Source: Candidatus Dependentiae bacterium (GTDB lineage: Bacteria; Babelota; Babeliae; Babelales; UASB340). From it: a stretch of 20,251 nucleotides of DNA. How positions within the stretch are numbered: the stretch's first letter is position 1; every line of letters begins with the position of its first letter. A program made the position numbers and the translations under genes. Below are positions 13,900 to 20,251 of the stretch, in pieces. The stretch is from the NCBI GenBank assembly GCA_018897535.1, contig JAHIKO010000070.1, positions 1-20,251 of the forward strand, given 5' to 3'. The notes below the pieces were generated by a model, which was not told where the DNA came from, searched no databases, and worked only from the letters and a program-made list of their open reading frames with translations.

Positions 13900-13953
13900 A
13901 AAATCCTTTGCCCAAAATTTTTAGGTTTTCCCCAAATCTTTTTTTGTATATCC

Positions 13954-13982
13954 ATTATACTAAAAAATTAATATTTTATCGA
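13954..13982 (-). promoter_or_regulatory. Candidate gyrB promoter
   Basis: On the minus strand a perfect -10 TATAAT (13954-13959) lies 17 bases from TCGATA (13977-13982, 4 of 6 matches to the -35 consensus), giving a leader of about 50 bases before the gyrB start. Confidence 0.55.
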
Positions 13983-14107
13983 ATTTAAATTACGTAGCGA
14001 CAATATAACCAAAACTAAAATTTTTATGCAATATTATTATTATTTATTTTTATTTATTATTCTTAATATTATAATTTTTTAAATTAATTTATTTGAGAAT
14101 AATAATT

Positions 14108-14626
14108 ATGTATACAAAAGAAAATTTAATATTTATGAATCAAGCTTTAAATCAAGCTAAGCTTGCATTAAAAAAAGAAGAGGTTCCTGTTGGTGCCGTA
14201 ATTGTTGATGATATGGGAAATATTTTATCAAAAGCATATAATAAAACTGAAAAAAATAAGTGCCAGACTGGGCATGCTGAAGTTTTAGCCATACAAAAAG
14301 CATGTAAAAAATTAAAAACATGGAGATTGGATAATTGTTCAATCTATGTAAGTTTGGAACCGTGTTTAATGTGCTTGGGTCTAATACAATTAAGTAGAAT
14401 TAACGCTTTATATTTTGGTGCCATATCTAAAGAATTTGGCTCAGGATTGCAAGATGCATTAAAACATAAACTCTATAAAAAAGATTTATTGATCGTTGGA
14501 GGGTTGAAAGAGAATGAAAGTATTGATATCCTTAGGAAGTTTTTTATGAATTTAAGAAAATTGAGAAAGGTGAATTGTGAAAGAAAGAGCAGAATTCTTA
14601 GAAAAGGTAAAAAAGAGATTGCTTGA
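14108..14626 (+). CDS. tadA: TadA, tRNA adenosine-34 deaminase
   Basis: Converts A34 to inosine in the tRNA-Arg(ACG) anticodon. I start at the ATG at 14108 (MYTKENLIFM), with a weak GAGAATAA site, rather than an in-frame TTG at 14093. Zinc deaminase signature: HAE (His56, catalytic Glu58) and EPCLMC (Cys86, Cys89), plus VPVGAVIVD and the ALYFGA strand. 172 aa, with a basic C-terminal tail (RKSRILRKGKKEIA) encoded in the 50-base overlap with the next gene. A TATAAT at 14070-14075 could be its -10. Divergent from gyrB across a 208-base AT-rich gap. Confidence 0.93.
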   Translation: MYTKENLIFMNQALNQAKLALKKEEVPVGAVIVDDMGNILSKAYNKTEKNKCQTGHAEVLAIQKACKKLKTWRLDNCSIYVSLEPCLMCLGLIQLSRINALYFGAISKEFGSGLQDALKHKLYKKDLLIVGGLKENESIDILRKFFMNLRKLRKVNCERKSRILRKGKKEIA

Positions 14627-14921
14627 TAGAAGATTGGAAATGGTGCAAGATCTTGATAATTTAATAACTCAAAAAGTTTCTGATGGACAGGTTCAAGATA
14701 CTGGGGATGAAGCTTTATCTTTGACTATGGAAAATTTAAAATCATCATTGGAAAAAACCGATATTGATGAATTGAAATTAATTGATGATGCATTAAGCAG
14801 ATTGGATAAAAGTGAATATGGTGTTTGCGTTGATTGCGGCGAGCCTATATCTTTAAAACGTCTGGAAACGTTTCCATATGCTAAGCGATGCATTGTTTGT
14901 CAAGAATCATTTGAGGCTTAA
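14577..14921 (+). CDS. DksA/TraR-family C4 zinc-finger regulator (114 aa)
   Basis: GTG start with GAAAGG 6-11 bases upstream; it overlaps tadA by 50 bases in another frame. An N-terminal coiled coil is interrupted by a loop containing DTGDEA (Asp41, Asp44, Ala46), matching the DxxDxA tip motif by which DksA acts in the RNA polymerase secondary channel. The second helix leads to a zinc finger with Cys84, Cys87, Cys105 and Cys108. The protein is shorter than E. coli DksA (151 aa) but longer than TraR. It likely modulates transcription initiation, perhaps with ppGpp. tRNA-Thr begins four bases after the stop. Confidence 0.88.
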   Translation: MKERAEFLEKVKKRLLDRRLEMVQDLDNLITQKVSDGQVQDTGDEALSLTMENLKSSLEKTDIDELKLIDDALSRLDKSEYGVCVDCGEPISLKRLETFPYAKRCIVCQESFEA

Positions 14922-14925
14922 TATT

Positions 14926-15000
14926 GCCGGTGTAGCTCAGTGGTAGAGCAACTGATTCGTAATCAGTAGGCCGTCGGTTCAAATCCGATCACCGGCTCCA
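14926..15000 (+). tRNA. tRNA-Thr (anticodon CGU)
   Basis: 75 bases with encoded CCA. The acceptor stem GCCGGTG pairs with CACCGGC with discriminator T, the D arm is GCTC/GAGC, the anticodon arm is ACTGA-TTCGTAA-TCAGT giving anticodon CGT (reads ACG, Thr), and the T arm contains GGTTCAAATCC. All arms close properly. It lies directly behind the DksA-like gene and may be transcribed from the same promoter, then released by tRNA processing. Confidence 0.96.
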
Positions 15001-15045
15001 TTTTTATGAGATTAAGTTAAATTTACTTTAATTTGTTATTTATTT

Positions 15046-15073
15046 TTGACAAAATTTCCAACTTTTGTATCAT
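15046..15073 (+). promoter_or_regulatory. Candidate rpsI promoter
   Basis: Perfect -35 TTGACA (15046-15051), 16-base spacer, -10 TATCAT (15068-15073, 5 of 6). It lies 61 bases upstream of the rpsI start in the 133-base gap after tRNA-Thr. The only strong sigma-70-type promoter I see in this operon region. Confidence 0.65.
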
Positions 15074-15133
15074 AAAAACCTAATAATTGTTGTTTAGTAT
15101 AAATTTTTACGTATAGTTTAAATTTGAGAATTT

Positions 15134-15538
15134 ATGAAAAAGAGTACAGCTGTTAATAATATTCATGGTGTCGGTAGAAGAAAATCATCTATAGCTCGTG
15201 TTTGGCTAAGATCTGGTAAAGGAAATATTGTAGTAAATGGAATAAGTTACGATAAATATTTTGATACCAAACTCACAAAAAGTAAGATTGCATTGCCTGG
15301 TAAAGTTACCGGAAAAGCTCAAAATGTTGATTTGGAAATCAATATTTGCGGTGGCGGTAAAAAAGGTCAGGCTGATGCTATTCAGTTGGGAATAAGTCGC
15401 GCATTATTAAAATTGGATCCTGAATTAAAAGCAGTTTTAAGAAAATATGATCTTTTAACTGTTGATTCAAGATTAAAAGAACGTAAAAAATACGGCCAAA
15501 AAGCTGCTAGAAAAAAATTCCAATTCGTAAAACGTTAA
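15134..15538 (+). CDS. rpsI: 30S ribosomal protein S9
   Basis: 134 aa, typical length. Conserved blocks: GVGRRKSSIARVWL, GGGKKGQADAIQLGISRALL, and the basic C-terminus DSRLKERKKYGQKAARKKFQFVKR. The C-terminal tail normally ends S-K-R and reaches the P-site tRNA anticodon loop; here it ends V-K-R. In most bacteria rpsI follows rplM (L13); here rplM is absent and rpsI follows a tRNA gene with its own promoter. Start ATG with TTTGAGAATTT upstream. glmS follows after 43 bases. Confidence 0.98.
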   Translation: MKKSTAVNNIHGVGRRKSSIARVWLRSGKGNIVVNGISYDKYFDTKLTKSKIALPGKVTGKAQNVDLEINICGGGKKGQADAIQLGISRALLKLDPELKAVLRKYDLLTVDSRLKERKKYGQKAARKKFQFVKR

Positions 15539-15581
15539 TATTTTATTGTATTTTTAACTTTTACATTCGGAGAGTTTGGGT

Positions 15582-17498
15582 ATGTGTGGAATAGTAGCCT
15601 ATGCCGGTAAAGATAGTTGTCGTGATTACGTTTTAAATGGTTTATCTAAGCTGGAATACAGAGGTTATGATTCTGCAGGTTTTGTTTGCGTATCAAGTAA
15701 ACACAAACATTTGGTTTATCTAAAAAAGATTGGCAAAGTAGCAGAACTTTCTAACTCTTTATCAAAATTTGATTATAATGGATTTGTTGGGATGGGTCAT
15801 ACTCGGTGGGCAACTCATGGAGTTGTCAGTGAAGAGAATGCTCATCCCCATTTTAATTGTAAGAAAAACGTGGCATTAGCCCACAATGGAATAATTGAAG
15901 GCTATGAATTTTTTAGAGCTGAATTAATCTCTCATGGACATGAATTTGTATCAGAGACCGATTCTGAGGTTTTAGCTCATTATTTTGGATCTTTATTAGA
16001 CTCTAATTATTCTTTAAAATCTGCAGTTTTAAATTTGGCATCAAAATTTAAGGGTGCATATTCTTGTGTGTTTTTAATTGAACAATTTCCGGATCAGTTG
16101 ATTGCAATTAGGCACAATTCTCCATTAGTTTTGGGTAAGAGTAAAAATGGTAATTTTGTAGCTTCAGATTTATATGCATTTTCAGATTATACAAATGAAG
16201 TTTTATTTATGCCTGAAGATAGTTTTGCAATTATAAAATCTGACTCCGTTTTATTGTATGATTTTTCCGGAAATCAAATATATTCACCATGGCAAAGCGT
16301 TGATTTTAAATTTATAAATGCTGAAAAAGATGGTTTTGAGCATTATATGCTTAAAGAAATTTATGAACAAAAAAAGGTTATAGATAATACTGTTAATTTT
16401 TATAGGCTTATTGGTACCGATTCAAAGTTATCAACTAAAAAAATTAATGAAGATTCTTTTGACTATCAGCTTGATATTGAATATCAGGACCGTATTTGGC
16501 AACAACTTGGTATTACGCCGGAGAATGTTAAAAATTTAAAAAAAATTAATTTAATAGCAGCCGGAACATCTTGGCATGCTTGTTGTATTGCACAATATTT
16601 TTTTGAAACCATATGCAATATTCAGACAAATGTGCATTTGTCTTCTGAATTTTGTTATAAAACTTTTTTTAAAGAAGATAATTCTATTTTTATATTTGTT
16701 TCGCAATCAGGAGAAACTGCTGATACACTTCAAGCTCTAAGAAAAGTAAGTTCTTTTGATTTGCCAACAATAGTAATAACTAATGTACCGTCAAGTACAA
16801 TGGTACGCGAAGCCGGTGGATTTTTGCCTATGCAGGCCGGACCTGAGATATCTGTGGCTTCAACTAAAGCTTTTTCTTCTCAACAAGCGATACTTTTTCT
16901 CTTAGCAAACAGGATTGCACTTGAAAATGGATTAATAGATTTAAAGCAAATGAAACAAGCGGAAGAAGATTTATTGATTGCATCACAAATTTTAGAGTTA
17001 TCAATTGAAAAATATAAATGGGAAATAAATCAAAAACTTGCCGGAAAATATAGCGGATATGATAAATTTATTTTCTTAGGAAGGCATATAGCTTATCCGT
17101 TTGCCATGGAAGCAGCTTTAAAGTTAAAAGAAATTTCTTATATTTTTGCACAATCTTATCCGGCCGGTGAATTAAAACATGGCCCGATTGCACTTATAGA
17201 CAATAATATACCTGTGGTTTTGTTTTCTTCTTTAGATGATGTGATTTATAAAAAAATTATATCAAATGCTCAAGAAGTTAAAGCCAGACATGGTCACTTG
17301 GTCATATTTGCTTTTGAAGGTCAAAAAGAGCTTATTTCTTTAGCCGATTATTCTTTTGAAGTACCACATGTTAATTCTTTATTGGGACCACTTGCAATGA
17401 CTGGGTTGATGCAATTTTTTGTTTATCAAATAACAAAAAAATTGGGTTATCCAATCGATAAACCAAGGAATTTAGCAAAGTCCGTAACTGTTGAGTAG
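15582..17498 (+). CDS. glmS: Glutamine-fructose-6-phosphate aminotransferase (isomerizing)
   Basis: First step of UDP-GlcNAc synthesis: fructose-6-P plus Gln gives glucosamine-6-P plus Glu. I start at the ATG at 15582 (MCGIVAYAG), because the catalytic Cys must follow the initiator Met; an in-frame TTG two codons earlier is rejected. N-terminal glutaminase domain (~1-235): RGYDSAG, GHTRWATHG, NAHPH, HNGIIEG, TDSEVLAH. Two SIS domains: AAGTSWHA, SQSGETADT and EISVASTKAFSSQ; then PAGELKHGPIAL and the C-terminal DKPRNLAKSVTVE. 638 aa, about 30 longer than E. coli GlmS (609). No glmS ribozyme fits in the 43-base upstream gap. Confidence 0.97.
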   Translation: MCGIVAYAGKDSCRDYVLNGLSKLEYRGYDSAGFVCVSSKHKHLVYLKKIGKVAELSNSLSKFDYNGFVGMGHTRWATHGVVSEENAHPHFNCKKNVALAHNGIIEGYEFFRAELISHGHEFVSETDSEVLAHYFGSLLDSNYSLKSAVLNLASKFKGAYSCVFLIEQFPDQLIAIRHNSPLVLGKSKNGNFVASDLYAFSDYTNEVLFMPEDSFAIIKSDSVLLYDFSGNQIYSPWQSVDFKFINAEKDGFEHYMLKEIYEQKKVIDNTVNFYRLIGTDSKLSTKKINEDSFDYQLDIEYQDRIWQQLGITPENVKNLKKINLIAAGTSWHACCIAQYFFETICNIQTNVHLSSEFCYKTFFKEDNSIFIFVSQSGETADTLQALRKVSSFDLPTIVITNVPSSTMVREAGGFLPMQAGPEISVASTKAFSSQQAILFLLANRIALENGLIDLKQMKQAEEDLLIASQILELSIEKYKWEINQKLAGKYSGYDKFIFLGRHIAYPFAMEAALKLKEISYIFAQSYPAGELKHGPIALIDNNIPVVLFSSLDDVIYKKIISNAQEVKARHGHLVIFAFEGQKELISLADYSFEVPHVNSLLGPLAMTGLMQFFVYQITKKLGYPIDKPRNLAKSVTVE

Positions 17499-17546
17499 TT
17501 TATTTTATACTTTAAAAATATTTTTTATTTTTATATGGGAGAGAGT

Positions 17547-19193
17547 ATGAAGTGTTTGATTAAATATTTATTATTTAATTTATTTATCTTTTTAAATTGT
17601 TATTCGCAAATAAGAATTATTAATAAGCCAGTTTCTACGCTACAAGATCCGCCTGTAATAGAATCAAAAGAAATTAAATATCCTGTGTTTCATAAAGACG
17701 CACAAAATCTTGATTCATTGGGTTTATATGGTGATTTATTATTTTATAACGAAGAAGAAAATATCAGAAACAATAAAGCAAAAATTACTTTATATAATGG
17801 GATAACCTGGATTTATGTTAAGGCTCTAGATATGTTCAATCAGGAACATGAAGCTATATCTTGTTGGGTTAAAGAAAGTGATACGCAAGTTTTAGAAAAT
17901 TTTGTTATTCCAGAAATTATATCTGTTATTAAAAATAATTGGGTAAATAATTTATCTATTGGCACAAAATTATTAACTTTAATAAATGATCCAGATAAAT
18001 TTAATATCTTTGATATAAAAACAGCTTTTAATTCTCAAAATTTAGACGAAAAATTATTGCGTGAAAATATATTAAAAACAGCACAAAATTTTTTGGGCAT
18101 GCCATATTCTTGGGGTGGTAAGTCTGCTTGGGATGGTAAAGGTCTAAATGATACTGCTGAAATGCAAACCAGTGTAGATTGTTCAGGCTTTATTAATTTA
18201 ATATATAGGGTAAATGGGTTAGAAATTCCAAGAAATTCTGGAACACAATATAAATACTGTAATAAAATAAATAAAGGCTTAGATTTATTGCCTGGGGATT
18301 TAATTTTTTTGACAAATCCTACTTCAGGCAATATTAATCACGTTATTTTATATTTAGGTAATAATTTAATGCAAGAAAGTATAGGCTCAGAAAATCCAGA
18401 AGAAAATCGTATTACAGAATTTAATAAACGCTTTGGTAAAAATATAAGCGAAACTAATTCTGGCGATTTTTCTAATGTAATAGAGGGACAAAAAATTTAC
18501 TTTGGTTCTCTTTTAAATTCACAAGAAAAATTAGAAGAGATGCGTAAATATTTCTTTTTTACAAAAAATTTAATTAAAATTTCTTATTTTAATAATATTT
18601 CTAAAGAGCTAGAAAATTTTATAACAGGTAAATCTTTTAAACCAAATTTCCCCATAAAGATAGAAGACTTAGCAGTTGTTTATACTTTATATTGGGGTTT
18701 TGATAATTTGGTATACCCAGGACAAATTATTGTTAATAAATCTGTGGCTAAAGATGTTTGTGATATTTTCCAAGAACTTTTTGATGCTCATTTTCGCATA
18801 GAAAAAATAAGTTTAATCGATAATTATAATGCAGATGATGATCTTGCTATGGCAGATAATAACAGTAGCTCATTGTGTTGCCGTGCAATAACAGGAAAAC
18901 CGGGGACATATTCAAAACATACTTTTGGTTTGGCTATAGATATTAACCCTGTTCAAAACCCATATGTTAAAGGTAAGTTAGTATTGCCGGAAAATAGCAA
19001 AAATAATTTAAATAATATTAATTATACAGATAGAGATGCTGTTAAAAATTTGATGGGTGTAATAACTCAAGATTCTGTTTGTTATAAAATATTTGCAAAA
19101 TATGGTTGGACCTGGGGTGGAAATTGGGACAAAACTTATTTTGATGGAACAGAAAATAAACGATATTTTGATTATCAACATTTTGAAAAATAG
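17547..19193 (+). CDS. Secreted NlpC/P60 endopeptidase fused to an M15 (VanY/M15C-like) peptidase
   Basis: Start at the ATG at 17547, preceded by GGGAGAGAG; the ATG at 17535 lies before that site. Signal peptide MKCLIKYLLFNLFIFLNCYSQ. The next ~150 residues include an SH3-like segment (TWIYVKALDMFNQ...ISCWVKE). NlpC/P60 domain at ~170-300: PYSWGGKS, catalytic VDCSGFINLIYR, PGDLIFL, NHVILYLGN (His). C-terminal M15-type domain (~360-548): zinc-binding SKHTFGLAIDINP (His, Asp), a WTWGGNWD block and YFDYQHFEK (second His). Expected to cleave peptidoglycan stem peptides with two catalytic centres, in the periplasm, during wall remodelling or turnover. 548 aa. It follows glmS (48 bases to this start), a cell-wall theme. 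Confidence 0.88.
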   Translation: MKCLIKYLLFNLFIFLNCYSQIRIINKPVSTLQDPPVIESKEIKYPVFHKDAQNLDSLGLYGDLLFYNEEENIRNNKAKITLYNGITWIYVKALDMFNQEHEAISCWVKESDTQVLENFVIPEIISVIKNNWVNNLSIGTKLLTLINDPDKFNIFDIKTAFNSQNLDEKLLRENILKTAQNFLGMPYSWGGKSAWDGKGLNDTAEMQTSVDCSGFINLIYRVNGLEIPRNSGTQYKYCNKINKGLDLLPGDLIFLTNPTSGNINHVILYLGNNLMQESIGSENPEENRITEFNKRFGKNISETNSGDFSNVIEGQKIYFGSLLNSQEKLEEMRKYFFFTKNLIKISYFNNISKELENFITGKSFKPNFPIKIEDLAVVYTLYWGFDNLVYPGQIIVNKSVAKDVCDIFQELFDAHFRIEKISLIDNYNADDDLAMADNNSSSLCCRAITGKPGTYSKHTFGLAIDINPVQNPYVKGKLVLPENSKNNLNNINYTDRDAVKNLMGVITQDSVCYKIFAKYGWTWGGNWDKTYFDGTENKRYFDYQHFEK

Positions 19194-19210
19194 ATATCTT
19201 TTTGTTTTAT

Positions 19211-19247
19211 TGTCATCCCGGGCGAATACCCGGGATCTCTTTTTTAT
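19211..19247 (+). terminator. Palindromic repeat element copy 2, doubling as terminator
   Basis: ATCCCGGG (19215-19222) pairs perfectly with CCCGGGAT (19229-19236) around CGAATA, followed by CTCTTTTTTAT, a good Rho-independent terminator for the peptidase gene at its convergent junction with radA. Read on the minus strand the element has the same GATC-stem-GATGACA layout as 8453-8479, with a different stem. Confidence 0.8.
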
Positions 19248-19248
19248 A

Positions 19249-20251
19249 CTACTCAGGAAATAATTTTATTAATTCGTAAATATTTTTAAAACTTATAGTG
19301 TTACTTGAACTTTTAAGTTTTTGATTTTTTGATATAAATATTTTGTTTATTCCAAATTTTTCCGCTTCACCAATTTGTAATTCTATTTGATTTACCGGTT
19401 TAATTTGGCCCGTTAAACTTATTTCTGCTATAGAAATGGATTTTTCAGGTAACGGTTTTTGAAAATAGCTTGATAAAAGTGAAAGAGCTATACCCAAATC
19501 ACAACTGGTTGTTTTTACTTTGAATCCCCCACTAATTTTAAAAAATATATCTTGAGTGCTGAATTTTATATGTAAATATTTTTCCAAAATAGCCGCAATT
19601 AAAATAACTCTTTTTGGATCTATGCCTGTAATAATTCTTTGTGGAATTCCAAATTTAGATGTAACGCAAAGAGATTGTAATTCAAGTAATAATGGGCGAG
19701 ATCCTTCTATGTAACTTATAAGAGCTGATCCCGGATTTTCCGATGCTTCATGTAAAATTAATTTATTTATATCAGGTACTTCTTGCATGCCATCAGTTCC
19801 CATTTCAAAAAAACCGGTTTCTTGAATTGTGCCAAATCTATTTTTTACAGATCTTAAAATTCTAGTTTGCCATTTATCTTCACCTTGTAAATAAAAAACT
19901 CCATCAACTATATGTTCTAAAACTTTAGGGCCGGCAATGTGGCCTTCTTTTGTTATGTGACCTGTAATTAATATTGCTATATTATTTTCTTTTGCCAATT
20001 TGCACAGCAAAAAGCCGGCTTCTCTAAGTTGCCCTACTGTGCCGGGAATTATGCTGGAGTTTTCTGCCAAACTGCAATTTTGGATGGAATCTAAAATTAA
20101 AATATCCGGTTTTTCTATTAAAGCTACTTGAATTATTGTTTCAAGATTTGAATGATCGGAAAATAACAAATTGCTGTTTTCAGGAATATCTAAACGTTGT
20201 GCTCTATTTTTTACTTGTTGCAATGATTCTTCAGAAGAAAAATAAATTACT
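19249..20251 (-). CDS. radA: RadA (Sms), DNA branch-migration ATPase (5' end outside window)
   Basis: The frame is open through base 20251, so the N-terminus (zinc finger and Walker A) lies outside the window; ~333 residues are visible. The first readable residues VIYFSSEESLQQVKNRAQRL match the RadA 'SGEES' stretch, then Walker B-like DILILDSIQN, the RadA hallmark KNRFG, GFFEMGTDGMQEVPD, and the C-terminal Lon-protease-like domain (CDLGIALSLLSS, ISLTGQIKPVNQIELQIGEAEKFG). RadA acts in recombinational repair, unwinding and branch-migrating RecA intermediates. Stop TAG. Convergent with the peptidase gene. Confidence 0.95.
   Translation of the reverse strand, partial: VIYFSSEESLQQVKNRAQRLDIPENSNLLFSDHSNLETIIQVALIEKPDILILDSIQNCSLAENSSIIPGTVGQLREAGFLLCKLAKENNIAILITGHITKEGHIAGPKVLEHIVDGVFYLQGEDKWQTRILRSVKNRFGTIQETGFFEMGTDGMQEVPDINKLILHEASENPGSALISYIEGSRPLLLELQSLCVTSKFGIPQRIITGIDPKRVILIAAILEKYLHIKFSTQDIFFKISGGFKVKTTSCDLGIALSLLSSYFQKPLPEKSISIAEISLTGQIKPVNQIELQIGEAEKFGINKIFISKNQKLKSSSNTISFKNIYELIKLFPE

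Noticed and set aside
12566..13901. Plus-strand ORFs of 66-134 codons opposite gyrB
   Set aside because: They lie antisense to highly conserved GyrB sequence, have no ribosome binding sites and show compositions typical of frame shadows.
14926..15000. tRNA-Thr as an integration site for a mobile element
   Set aside because: No integrase and no repeated copy of the tRNA 3' end is visible in the following sequence; rpsI and glmS follow normally.
15539..15581. Possible glmS ribozyme upstream of glmS
   Set aside because: Only 43 bases separate rpsI and glmS, far too short for the ribozyme, and no matching core is visible.

Overview
This is a very AT-rich window (GC roughly 25-30% by eye) from a Gram-negative-type bacterium that uses the standard genetic code (TGA is used as a stop). 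Diagnostic genes are a long proteobacterial-style GyrB, a reduced Suf iron-sulfur set, a lipoprotein with a clear lipobox and a BatE-like TPR/SH3 membrane protein. The mix of reduced housekeeping operons, an array of secreted paralogs and a polymorphic-toxin locus suits a host-associated or predatory lineage such as Candidatus Dependentiae (TM6/Babela-like). That assignment is inference only; no marker here proves it.

Region 1 (1-3136, + strand) is an accessory toxin locus. It opens with the 3' end of a large gene cut by the window edge: the last residues of a HINT-type autoprocessing domain (ending in His-Asn), a long Lys-rich linker and a small His-rich C-terminal domain that looks like a polymorphic-toxin nuclease. 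Three small cytosolic ORFs follow closely. Two of them are paralogs, and together they look like stacked immunity genes. A secreted protein of unknown function comes next. A 340-base non-coding stretch then precedes a BatE-like membrane protein (3477-4157).

Region 2 (4181-8049, - strand) is the most unusual part: six consecutive genes for secreted proteins of unknown function. Read in transcription order they form two tandem three-gene units (7955-6382 and 6206-4181). Each unit begins with the same 146-bp promoter/leader/signal-peptide block (2 differences between copies). In each, the second gene starts 39 nt after the first, and the third gene belongs to one clear paralogous family. Leaders and signal peptides are conserved at DNA level while mature domains differ. 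Three leaders place the Shine-Dalgarno sequence inside a short GTCC/GGAC hairpin whose stem survives a loop change. One gene (7251-7574) is a truncated copy made by a 168-bp direct repeat.

Region 3 (8188-20251) is housekeeping: a glycine-zipper lipoprotein; sufC-sufB-sufD with a strikingly short SufD; convergent gyrB; tadA overlapping a DksA/TraR-like gene, which abuts tRNA-Thr(CGU); rpsI; glmS; a secreted NlpC/P60 plus M15 peptidase fusion; and the 3' part of convergent radA, cut by the window edge. Two intergenic palindromes (8453-8479 and 19211-19237) share flanks but have different self-complementary stems, which marks a dispersed repeat family.
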